From an uncultured Erysipelotrichaceae bacterium (GTDB taxonomy: Bacteria; Bacillota_I; Bacilli_A; Erysipelotrichales; Erysipelotrichaceae), in NCBI GenBank assembly GCA_902778375.1, contig CACYXJ010000016.1, forward strand, positions 1 through 36,868: 36,868 bases of DNA, written 5' to 3'. Made by a program: the position numbers and the translations under genes. Of this stretch, positions 1 to 7,173 are shown in pieces; within the stretch, counting starts at the first letter, position 1; every line of letters starts with the position of its first letter. The notes beneath the pieces were generated by a model. That model was not told the origin of the DNA. It ran no database searches and saw only the letters and a program-made list of their open reading frames with translations.

Positions 1-65
1 AGGAACTATAAGAGTAAGGTTTCTACTTCATTCTAATTCAAAGGCTTAGAAAGGATTGTGATATC

Positions 66-86
66 CATGTACTGACAAGGTACATG
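66..86. promoter_or_regulatory. Inverted repeat before MBL/oxidoreductase operon, possible operator
   Basis: A perfect 7-bp inverted repeat, CATGTAC and GTACATG separated by 7 bp, lies 20 bp before the first start codon. No convincing -35/-10 pair or Shine-Dalgarno sequence is visible in bases 1-105, so the repeat is the only regulatory candidate in that leader. A repressor or MerR-type operator is inference. Confidence 0.35.
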
Positions 87-105
87 TGTATCATACAAGA
101 TTCCT

Positions 106-1041
106 ATGATCAATGAACTGTTTCCTGCCATCACTCCGGAAGAAGCAGCGACGCTTTCCCATAGAAAACCGTTTCTTCCTTATCAGCCGAACCCCGTCAT
201 TTCCAAACTTCCGAAAAACGGAACCCTGCAGCCGATTGAACCTTTGAAGGTCTTTGATAATGTTTACTGGATGGGGTCACGGGCTGTCGGTGTTCTTGTA
301 ATCGATACCGGCGAAGGCTTTGTCATGATCGACAGCGGCAGCAATGACACAGAAGCCGCGCACATTGCCGGAAGTTTTGCCCGGATGGATCTGAATGCCG
401 CGGATATTCGACTCATCGTCATCAGTCATGAGCATTTTGACCATTACGGAGGAGTGCCTTATTTCCTTAGAGAAGTTTGCCCGGATGCCATGGTTGCCAT
501 AAGCCGCACCGGCTGGAATCTGTTACAGACAGTTCCCACAGAATTCGCATTCACCCAACCGCGGCCGCAGAAAGCCGATATCCTGATGGACGACGGTCTG
601 TGCATGAAAGTCGGAAATACAAGACTGCTGTGCATTTCCACACCCGGACACAGTGCCGGATGCATGTCCTTCATATTCAATTCTTCGTTTCACGGCGAGG
701 ATCTTTCTGTCGGTGTGATGGGCGGCTCGGCAGTCTGGCCGAATTTCCCGGAAGCCCGTCTCTACGAGAATTCGATCGAGTATTTCAAGCTTTATACCGA
801 TTCTGCCGGATGCAATGCATTTTCCGCTGTTCACCAGAACGAAGCAGAACTTAACAAAGTCAGAGATCACTGGAACAAGGGAACAGAGCATCCCTGGGTA
901 TGCCGGAAGGAAGAATTCGACAGTGCCTGTCTGCAGGAATTCCGCAACAAGGCACAGAATACGATATACAGCGGCAGAATGCAGCCGTATATGATGCCGG
1001 ACGGCACTGAGGAAGGAAGTCCCCTGCCACCAAGAAAGTAA
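106..1041 (+). CDS. MBL-fold metallo-hydrolase (class B3 beta-lactamase-like fold)
   Basis: A 311-residue protein of the metallo-beta-lactamase superfamily. The zinc-binding HxHxDH motif is at H108, H110, D112 and H113, followed by a GHS motif (H182) and a late histidine (H243). The usual metal-bridging Asp of an FxGD motif is not evident, as in B3-type and related hydrolases. There is no signal peptide, so it should act in the cytoplasm and is unlikely to be a secreted beta-lactamase. The ATG start has no clear ribosome binding site. The oxidoreductase gene follows 56 bp downstream on the same strand, so the two are probably co-transcribed and may act on the same small molecule. The substrate cannot be read from the sequence. 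Confidence 0.85.
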   Translation: MINELFPAITPEEAATLSHRKPFLPYQPNPVISKLPKNGTLQPIEPLKVFDNVYWMGSRAVGVLVIDTGEGFVMIDSGSNDTEAAHIAGSFARMDLNAADIRLIVISHEHFDHYGGVPYFLREVCPDAMVAISRTGWNLLQTVPTEFAFTQPRPQKADILMDDGLCMKVGNTRLLCISTPGHSAGCMSFIFNSSFHGEDLSVGVMGGSAVWPNFPEARLYENSIEYFKLYTDSAGCNAFSAVHQNEAELNKVRDHWNKGTEHPWVCRKEEFDSACLQEFRNKAQNTIYSGRMQPYMMPDGTEEGSPLPPRK

Positions 1042-1045
1042 CTTA

Positions 1046-1065
1046 CGGAAAGGGTATCCTTTCCG
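1046..1065. other. Intergenic hairpin within operon
   Basis: CGGAAAGG and CCTTTCCG form an 8-bp perfect stem with a GTAT loop between the hydrolase and oxidoreductase genes. There is no T-tract, so it is more likely an mRNA-stability or weak attenuation hairpin than a full terminator. Confidence 0.45.
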
Positions 1066-1097
1066 GATCATAATGCATACACAACTGGAGGAAAAAC

Positions 1098-3044
1098 ATG
1101 GAGTATAAGTATCCGCATCTATCTAGCCCGATCACACTGGGCCGCACGGTCTTCCGCAACCGTATGTTCTCTGCCCCGATGGGTGGCACTGACATTACCA
1201 ATGACGGCTGCATCGGACCAAAATCACGAGCTTTCTATGAACTGCGTGCCCGGGGAGGCGCGGCTGCTGTCACGGTTTCCGAGTGCATGGTTCATCCCGC
1301 AACAGATGGATCCCATGCCTATCATCTGGATGAAAGCATCCTGAATTCCCTTGCCAATGCGACCTACGCAGCGGATGCAATCCGCCGCCACGGTTCCATA
1401 CCTTCCCTGGAACTGTCCCATTCCGGCATGTTCGCCGGAACCTATATGACCGACAAGTCAAAGCAGCATTCCCTGAAACAGTGGGGTCCGTCCGATACCG
1501 TCCGGGCTGACGGTGTGCCGGTACAGGCACTGACAAAAGAAATGATCAGCGAGATCACTGAAGCTTATGCCCATGTCGCAAGTCTGGCTAAACGGGCCGG
1601 TTTTGAACTGTTGATGATCCATGGTGGTCACGGCTGGCTGATCAACCAGTTCCTGTCACCGCTGTTCAATCACCGCACCGATGAGTACGGCGGTTCTCTG
1701 GAAAACAGATGCCGCTTCGCCATCGAAGTGCTGCAGGCCGTGCGGGAAGCCGTCGGTCCGTTCTTCCCGATTGAATTCCGTATGAGCGGATCTGAATTTG
1801 TCGAAGGCGGCTACGATCTTGACGAAGGTGTGCGGATCGCCCAGATGATCGAACCGTATGTCGATCTGATCCATGTTTCCAGCGGAACCTATCAGAAGAC
1901 ATTCGGCATCACCCACCCTTCTATGTTCACCGAACACGGAAGGAACGTCTTCCTCGCCGCCGAGATCAAGAAACATGTTTCCAAACCGGTCGCCACGATC
2001 GGCGGTCTCAATGATCCGGCTCAGATGGAAGCCATCATTGCCGAAGGAAAAGCTGATGTCATCTACATGGCAAGAGCGCTTCTGGCTGATCCGTTCTTAC
2101 CAAATAAAGTAATGGCGAACAAGGACGAGGATATTGTCCGCTGCCTGCGCTGCTTCACCTGCATGGCGGAACGCGCCTCCACTTCCACCCGCCGGTGCAC
2201 GGTCAATCCGCTGATTGGAAGAGAAGACGAAGGCTGGGAGATCCAGCCGGCTCCGGTAAAGAAAAAGGTGCTCGTTGCCGGCGGCGGTCCGGGCGGTCTG
2301 TATGCGGCATATACGGCAGCACGCCGCGGTCATCAGGTCATCCTCTGCGAGAAGGAGGAACTGTGCGGCGGTATTCTCAAAAGCGAACAGGCTCTTCCCT
2401 TCAAATATGAAATGTATCAGCTTGCCGGGACATATGAAAAGTTCGCCCGCGATGCCGGTGTCGAGATCCGCACCAATACGGAAGTGACAAGGGAATATGT
2501 CGAAAAGGAAGCACCGGACGCACTGATTGTTGCCTGCGGTTCTTCTCCGCTTGTCCCGCCGATTCCCGGGCTTGACGGAGACAATGTCGTGATCGTAAAT
2601 AATTATTATCTCGAAAAGGACAAGGTCGGCGATGAGGTCGTCGTCTTCGGCGGCGGACTGGCCGGCTGCGAATGCGCTGTCCATCTCGGCATGGAAGGAA
2701 AGAAGGTCCGCATCGTTGAAATGCGCCCTCTTCTGGCTCCCGACGCGAATGTCCGCCATCGTCCGCTTCTGATGGCCGAAATCGACAAGTATGCCGAGGT
2801 CTATACCAGTCACAAGGGACTCCGGGTCACGGAAGAAGGCATCTGGTGCGAAAATGAAAACGAGGAAGAAGTTCTGATTCCCGGAAAAACCGTCATCTGC
2901 GCGCTCGGTCAGAGATCACGCAGCGATGTCGTCGAACAGCTGCGCGGCAGTGCACCGTTCGTACGTGTCATCGGCGATGCCGAACGTGTATCCACGATTA
3001 CAAACGCTGTCTACTGGGGTTACCACGCCGCCCTGGATATCTGA
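1098..3044 (+). CDS. NADH:flavin oxidoreductase, old-yellow-enzyme/2,4-dienoyl-CoA reductase type
   Basis: A 648-residue multidomain oxidoreductase of the family that includes 2,4-dienoyl-CoA reductase, 2-enoate reductase and the bile-acid enzymes BaiCD/BaiH. An N-terminal FMN TIM barrel (about 1-345) is followed by a cysteine cluster (C349, C352, C355, C367) for a 4Fe-4S centre. Next come an FAD dinucleotide-binding loop (GGGPGGLYAA, about 395) and an NAD(P)-type GGGLAG loop (about 520). The cluster spacing C-x2-C-x2-C-x11-C is one residue shorter than the C-x2-C-x3-C-x11-C I associate with the E. coli enzyme. A GGAGG site sits 6 bp before the ATG. It probably reduces an activated C=C bond with NAD(P)H in the cytoplasm; the substrate is unknown, and the linked MBL hydrolase suggests a small catabolic pair. 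Confidence 0.88.
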   Translation: MEYKYPHLSSPITLGRTVFRNRMFSAPMGGTDITNDGCIGPKSRAFYELRARGGAAAVTVSECMVHPATDGSHAYHLDESILNSLANATYAADAIRRHGSIPSLELSHSGMFAGTYMTDKSKQHSLKQWGPSDTVRADGVPVQALTKEMISEITEAYAHVASLAKRAGFELLMIHGGHGWLINQFLSPLFNHRTDEYGGSLENRCRFAIEVLQAVREAVGPFFPIEFRMSGSEFVEGGYDLDEGVRIAQMIEPYVDLIHVSSGTYQKTFGITHPSMFTEHGRNVFLAAEIKKHVSKPVATIGGLNDPAQMEAIIAEGKADVIYMARALLADPFLPNKVMANKDEDIVRCLRCFTCMAERASTSTRRCTVNPLIGREDEGWEIQPAPVKKKVLVAGGGPGGLYAAYTAARRGHQVILCEKEELCGGILKSEQALPFKYEMYQLAGTYEKFARDAGVEIRTNTEVTREYVEKEAPDALIVACGSSPLVPPIPGLDGDNVVIVNNYYLEKDKVGDEVVVFGGGLAGCECAVHLGMEGKKVRIVEMRPLLAPDANVRHRPLLMAEIDKYAEVYTSHKGLRVTEEGIWCENENEEEVLIPGKTVICALGQRSRSDVVEQLRGSAPFVRVIGDAERVSTITNAVYWGYHAALDI

Positions 3045-3069
3045 GATACATTTCTGATCAGACATTATC

Positions 3070-3106
3070 AAAAAAGAGAAAGACCGCAGTGATCTTTCTC
3101 TTTTTG
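3070..3106. terminator. Bidirectional intrinsic terminator
   Basis: A 13-bp perfect stem (3071-3083 with 3093-3105) with a 9-nt loop is rich in A on the left arm and T on the right. It can therefore terminate both the oxidoreductase operon and the convergent phosphorylase operon. Confidence 0.85.
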
Positions 3107-3123
3107 TGTGCTTTTTTCAGCAA

Positions 3124-4779
3124 TCAGTTTTCATCGATCTGAATCCGATAGGTTTCCTTTTCGAAATCCAGTCTTAGTGAAGCTGTTCCGCTTCCGTTTT
3201 TCCAGACGATGTCCATTTCCGGTCCGTTGAGTTCCGCCGTGATTTCCGCGTCTTCGGAGAATACCGGACAGGTGTTTCTCATTCTCAGCATTTCCAGCTG
3301 TTTGCGGACAACGTCTTTCTGCAGGCATTCTTCGATCTGTTCCGTGGTCAGATTGGTGCGGTTGATTTCCTTATGACCGCCTTCCCCTGCCCGCTTCATG
3401 CCTTCATAGTCATTCTTTCCGGCAAATAGGTCGAGATACCATACCTGCGGTTTTCCCGGCATGAACAGCTGCAGGGCCCTTGCCATCAGCATTCGCCGGT
3501 CGCTTTCGCCAAGGGCGCTGTAATATGTCGCATTGACCTGATAATAGACATTCTTTGCGCCGTGCAGGTCCTTGACGTATCCGCCTCTTGCAACGGTGGT
3601 TTTAATCAGGTTCTGAATGCTTTCTTCCGGCAGAAGACCTTTGAGATCCAGAAGCGGAATACCGTCATGGCATCCCAGCATGTTGACGGTCTGTATCTTT
3701 CTTTCCGTGATCTCGTCGATCCATTTTTTCAGATAACTTCCGTTCTTTCTTTCAAATGCGTCAATGACAAGTCCCGGCAGGAAGAAGTCATAGACCATAT
3801 ATCCCTTGTCAGCCAGGGTCTCATAGATTTTCTCTTCATAGGACGCGTGGATCTCCGGCAATACAGTCAGCCCGTACGAGCGGGCGATGCCCGCAACCTT
3901 TTCCAGCAGATCCCAGGTTCCGGGGTCGTTCAGAAAATTGCGCTCGCCGGGTTCCTTGGGAGCGTAGGCAAACGCGTCGAGACGGACGATCGAAGTGCCG
4001 TAGGACGCAAGTCTCTCAAGTGTTTCGCGGTAGTATTCCCAGACCAGACCGGATTTGATGTTGAGGTCCATTTGGCCGAGATATGTTCTTCTGCCTCTGA
4101 CATAATCGGCAACCTCTTCCCGGTATTTGTTCCATCTGCCGAAATCAACGGTATCGGGATTTCTGTCCGATTCATTGAATATTCTGGCGATTTCCTCGGC
4201 GGTATTGTACTGCAGACCCAGATCCCTGACCAGTTCGTAGGCGGAAAGATCGGGATAATTCACCGCCTGATAGAACGTGTTCCAGTAAGGCACTTCCCTG
4301 CCGTCGGGGAAGCGGACCATCAGAATCGGCAGTCCCGCCTTGCGAAAGAACATCTGACCGATATACTTTTCGTCAGGCTGGATATAGCCGCTTTCACTCA
4401 TCTCTCCACAGCCATCCCAGAACCGGTTCCAGTCGATAAAGAAATCACGGTACTTTGATTCATCGCCTTTCTTCAGAATGTCCTGAAACTGCGGTGAAAG
4501 AACGGAAATATGATTCAGCACGAAATCCATCAGCAGACGGATGTTCAGCTTTTTCAGTTCTTCGATATCTTCCCTGGAAGCCAGAGCTTCGTTCAGGTCA
4601 TAGTTGATTACCGAGAAGCCGCGGTCAAGATCGGAATTGAAAACACTGGGAAGAATATAGAAGGATTCGAAAGTATCCGCAAATTCTTCCTTTTTCAGAA
4701 TACCGACGATATCGGACAGCGTTCCGCCCATGCTGTCGCAGTACGCATTCAGCAGTGTTCCTGTCTTTGTTCTGTCCAT
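3124..4779 (-). CDS. GH13_18 sucrose-phosphorylase-family enzyme, long form
   Basis: A 551-residue cytoplasmic glycoside phosphorylase of subfamily GH13_18. The catalytic set is visible: nucleophile D268 in RLDAFAYAPK, acid/base E309 in PEIH and transition-state stabiliser D372 in CHDG. The YQVNATYYSALGE and QLFMPGKPQVWYLDLFAGKND blocks are typical of sucrose phosphorylases. It is about 50-70 residues longer than classical sucrose phosphorylase (around 480-505), with the extra sequence in the region before the nucleophile (about 160-235) that helps build the acceptor pocket. Similar length is known for glucosylglycerate phosphorylases such as E. coli YcjM, so the acceptor could be glycerate, fructose or another molecule. 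It should release glucose-1-phosphate. The kinase stop codon lies 2 bp upstream, so the pair is an operon; a GAGG site precedes the ATG. Confidence 0.87.
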   Translation of the reverse strand: MDRTKTGTLLNAYCDSMGGTLSDIVGILKKEEFADTFESFYILPSVFNSDLDRGFSVINYDLNEALASREDIEELKKLNIRLLMDFVLNHISVLSPQFQDILKKGDESKYRDFFIDWNRFWDGCGEMSESGYIQPDEKYIGQMFFRKAGLPILMVRFPDGREVPYWNTFYQAVNYPDLSAYELVRDLGLQYNTAEEIARIFNESDRNPDTVDFGRWNKYREEVADYVRGRRTYLGQMDLNIKSGLVWEYYRETLERLASYGTSIVRLDAFAYAPKEPGERNFLNDPGTWDLLEKVAGIARSYGLTVLPEIHASYEEKIYETLADKGYMVYDFFLPGLVIDAFERKNGSYLKKWIDEITERKIQTVNMLGCHDGIPLLDLKGLLPEESIQNLIKTTVARGGYVKDLHGAKNVYYQVNATYYSALGESDRRMLMARALQLFMPGKPQVWYLDLFAGKNDYEGMKRAGEGGHKEINRTNLTTEQIEECLQKDVVRKQLEMLRMRNTCPVFSEDAEITAELNGPEMDIVWKNGSGTASLRLDFEKETYRIQIDEN

Positions 4780-4781
4780 TG

Positions 4782-5696
4782 TTACTGCCTCAGGACCTCG
4801 CCTTCCTTGGAAAGGATGACATCGGCGTTGTCTTCCATTCTGCGGTCGAGTTTTTCCTGTTCGATTTCCAGTACCATTGTCACGAACGGACTGTCGGCCT
4901 TGCCGTCTCTTGCCCGGAACAGACGGTATGCCTTTGTCTCTTCCGGTGTCGAACGCAGGCAGATGGCGATATCGACGTTTTTTACCTGTTCACTGCCGCT
5001 GTGTGTCCATTCCAAGAGCAGAACATCGGTATCGCTGAAGTCGATTTCGTCATACCATCTGGCATCTTCGGTCCTGCCCATACGCTTCATCCAGATCTTC
5101 TCATCGCCGCGCTTGAAGGCTGCCAGTACACCGTTGACCTGGGCGTAATCCTGTTCCTTGTCTTCACCGAGATATCCTTTCAGTCCTTCCCTGCCGTAAG
5201 TCTGATAGATCTTCAGCCAGGGATATGCTTCGGTTTCTGCCGGATCGGAGTCGGTCTCCTTCTTCCACAGGTCGGAAAGCACCGCCTGCACTTCCGGACT
5301 GTAGGCATTTTCCTTCAGTAGGCCCTTCAGTCCTTCCGAACGGAAGATGGAAACACGTTCAGCATCGTTGTATTCGGGAATGCGCCGCGGATAGTTGTCG
5401 CCTGACATCGCATAGGCCTTGATTCCTGCTTCGTTGAGATAATATGTCAGCAATGATGTTGTTACGCTCTTGCCGGATCCTGATCCGCCGAAGATCGAAA
5501 TGACATATTTCTCGTCGCCCTTTTCCCTCATCTTCTTTACGAGAAGACGGAACAGTGTCCGGGCATGGGGAATCAGCGCGTCTGAAATGATCACCTTGTC
5601 GCCGGGCATATCGCCGTGCGGCATGTTATCAACCGGCGCCGGGAACTGCCATGTGTCGAGTTCGCTCAAAATTGTCTCAAGTCTTTCCTGTAACAT
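4782..5696 (-). CDS. P-loop kinase linked to GH13_18 phosphorylase
   Basis: A 304-residue P-loop kinase with a Walker A motif GGSGSGKS (about residues 70-77) followed by YAMSGDNYPRR, the layout of uridine-kinase, phosphoribulokinase and glycerate-3-kinase-like enzymes. The ATG at 5696 is chosen because a GGAGG site lies 8 bp upstream. A longer reading that begins at a TTG would run through the ribosome binding site and probable -10 box. It is the first gene of a two-gene operon with the phosphorylase, 2 bp apart. The obvious inference is that it phosphorylates the acceptor released by phosphorolysis (glycerate, fructose or a polyol), but no motif settles the substrate. Homologues may be labelled adenylylsulfate or uridine kinase; those pathways have no support here. 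Confidence 0.75.
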   Translation of the reverse strand: MLQERLETILSELDTWQFPAPVDNMPHGDMPGDKVIISDALIPHARTLFRLLVKKMREKGDEKYVISIFGGSGSGKSVTTSLLTYYLNEAGIKAYAMSGDNYPRRIPEYNDAERVSIFRSEGLKGLLKENAYSPEVQAVLSDLWKKETDSDPAETEAYPWLKIYQTYGREGLKGYLGEDKEQDYAQVNGVLAAFKRGDEKIWMKRMGRTEDARWYDEIDFSDTDVLLLEWTHSGSEQVKNVDIAICLRSTPEETKAYRLFRARDGKADSPFVTMVLEIEQEKLDRRMEDNADVILSKEGEVLRQ

Positions 5697-5727
5697 TATG
5701 ATTTTCCTCCGGTAACTCTTCTCTTTT

Positions 5728-5736
5728 ATTCTATCA
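5728..5736 (-). promoter_or_regulatory. Extended -10 promoter of the kinase/phosphorylase operon
   Basis: Read on the minus strand, TGATAGAAT matches an extended -10 element (TGnTAnAAT), 31 bp before the kinase start codon. No good -35 box is present, which fits an activator-dependent or extended -10 promoter. Confidence 0.5.
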
Positions 5737-5765
5737 GTCAACCGGCTCTCCCGGAAATATCTCTA

Positions 5766-5779
5766 TGTGCATTTGCACA
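5766..5779. promoter_or_regulatory. 14-bp palindromic operator TGTGCATTTGCACA, copy 1
   Basis: TGTGCA and TGCACA form perfect inverted 6-mers around a TT centre. The site lies upstream of the extended -10 box of the kinase/phosphorylase operon. The same 14 bases recur exactly at 17826-17839 upstream of the GH32-like gene. A LacI-type repressor or another dimeric sugar regulator is the likely ligand, by inference. Confidence 0.6.
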
Positions 5780-5807
5780 AATATTTCACTATCTTCTGCG
5801 AAAACAG

Positions 5808-5821
5808 AATGCATTTGCACG
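5808..5821. promoter_or_regulatory. Second, imperfect copy of the palindromic operator
   Basis: AATGCATTTGCACG matches the core of the 14-bp palindrome at 11 of its 12 central positions and begins exactly 42 bp from copy 1, four turns of the helix. The phasing suggests cooperative binding of one regulator. It also lies about 42 bp before the estimated transcription start of the divergent small gene at 5880. Confidence 0.5.
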
Positions 5822-5844
5822 AACCAGGCCGTCCCTGCTGTGTA

Positions 5845-5850
5845 TATAAT
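5845..5850 (+). promoter_or_regulatory. -10 box (TATAAT) for the small conserved gene
   Basis: A consensus TATAAT lies 29 bp before the ATG at 5880. No clear -35 hexamer is found 16-18 bp upstream. The imperfect palindrome at 5808-5821 lies just upstream. Confidence 0.5.
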
Positions 5851-5879
5851 AGAATCAGGTAAGGAAAGGTGATGAAATC

Positions 5880-6095
5880 ATGTTTTTCAGAAAAAAGCCG
5901 GTAAAGAAAACCTATGACAAACAAAACTGCAAACCTGCTATCCGTACCAGTATCTGCACGGGTGAACAGGTAGCGGGATTCCGCAATATCCACACCGGCC
6001 AGTTCGAGGAAGTCACGCTGATCACAAGCGGAAAAGATCTGCAGGAATTCCGGGATATGTACGATATTGAGGGAGAAATCGAAACATTCTACTGA
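5880..6095 (+). CDS. Small conserved protein of unknown function (71 aa)
   Basis: A 71-residue soluble protein with a basic N-terminus (FFRKKPVKK), one ICTGEQVAGF block and an acidic C-terminus. An AAAGGTGAT ribosome binding site lies 7 bp before the ATG and a consensus -10 box lies further upstream, so the gene looks expressed. Small proteins of this shape are common in Bacillota, and I recall some carrying the label aspartate dehydrogenase, which a 71-residue chain without a nucleotide-binding fold cannot support. No function is assigned. It is divergent from the kinase/phosphorylase operon and shares the palindrome-bearing region with it. Confidence 0.75.
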   Translation: MFFRKKPVKKTYDKQNCKPAIRTSICTGEQVAGFRNIHTGQFEEVTLITSGKDLQEFRDMYDIEGEIETFY

Positions 6096-6282
6096 TGCAT
6101 TGAAGCACATGTTTTCACTGAAGAAAGCACGGAGCCGGATTATCCCTTTCCGGTAAGACTGTATGTGAGTATATGACAATAACTGTGTATGACCGGCTTA
6201 TACTGTCATGCGCAGTTTTTCGTTTCCTCCATGATTCTTTCCGTTTTCTGCCGGAATATTACAATCACCGGAACCGTTTCCG

Positions 6283-7092
6283 ATGCGTAAAGAATACAGT
6301 ACAATGAAAACGGACAGAAGCATTCATATGAACGGTTGGTTTACAGTTGAAGAAATCGATTCCCGGACTTTCGCCATCAGCGAATACAGGCACTGGGAAG
6401 AAACACACAGTTATCTGGTATGCGGCAATGAAAAAGCCCTTCTGATCGACACCGGACTCGGCATATCGAATATCCGCGATGTCGTTGACGGACTGACAGA
6501 ACTGCCTGTCACGGCTGTCTGTACGCATGTGCACTGGGATCATATCGGCGGTCATCGGTATTTTGACAATATCGCTGTGCACGAAGCGGAGAAAGACTGG
6601 CTCGACGGACACTTCCCGCTGCCTCTGGAAACAGTGAAACGGAATCTGATGCGTCAGCCCTGCGATTTCCCGCCGGAATTCAGTATCGAAGACTACCGAA
6701 TCTTTCAGGGAACACCGGACAGAATCCTGCATGACGGTGACATTCTGGATCCTGGCGGCCGCATCATTCAGGTCATTCACACGCCGGGACATTCGCCCGG
6801 TCACTGCTGCTTCTATGAAGCGGAAACAGGATATCTGTTTGCCGGCGACCTGATCTATAAAGGATGTCTCGATGCCTTTTATCCGACGACGGATCCGGTT
6901 CAGTTCTATGAATCAGTCAAAAAGATCCAAAGCTACAGCATTTCCAGGATCCTTCCCGGTCACCATCAGCTGGACATTCCGGTGTCACTGGCCGCGGAGA
7001 TTGCTGAAGGATTCGCGGAAATCGAACAGTCCGGACAGCTGGCACAGGGAAGCGGACTGTTTGATTTCGGCACTTTCCAGATACGTATCTGA
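6283..7092 (+). CDS. MBL-fold metallo-hydrolase, glyoxalase II/RNase Z-like layout
   Basis: A 269-residue metallo-beta-lactamase-fold hydrolase with the full metal set: THVHWDH (H82, H84, D86, H87), HTPGHSPGH (H170), FAGD (D189) and PGH (H227). Unlike the first MBL protein in the window it keeps the bridging Asp, as glyoxalase II-like and other broad-specificity hydrolases do. No signal peptide is present. The start is uncertain: ATGs at 6283, 6304 and 6328 all lack a strong ribosome binding site, and the fold does not need the first 15 residues. The GH1 glycosidase follows 81 bp downstream on the same strand, probably in one transcript. The substrate is unknown. Confidence 0.83.
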   Translation: MRKEYSTMKTDRSIHMNGWFTVEEIDSRTFAISEYRHWEETHSYLVCGNEKALLIDTGLGISNIRDVVDGLTELPVTAVCTHVHWDHIGGHRYFDNIAVHEAEKDWLDGHFPLPLETVKRNLMRQPCDFPPEFSIEDYRIFQGTPDRILHDGDILDPGGRIIQVIHTPGHSPGHCCFYEAETGYLFAGDLIYKGCLDAFYPTTDPVQFYESVKKIQSYSISRILPGHHQLDIPVSLAAEIAEGFAEIEQSGQLAQGSGLFDFGTFQIRI

Positions 7093-7173
7093 CCGATTGC
7101 CCGGTCACGGCAAAACACGATTCATTCTGTAAAACGAAAAAACAATAACAACATCCAAGGAGCAGACCCATCT

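Noticed and set aside
106..1041. MBL hydrolase as a carbapenem-degrading beta-lactamase
   Set aside because: The fold and metal motif alone do not show this, and the protein has no export signal and sits beside a flavin oxidoreductase.
3562..4458. Plus-strand open frame of 298 codons inside the GH13_18 gene
   Set aside because: It is the antisense shadow of a gene with clear catalytic motifs, and the frame has no ribosome binding site or family motif.
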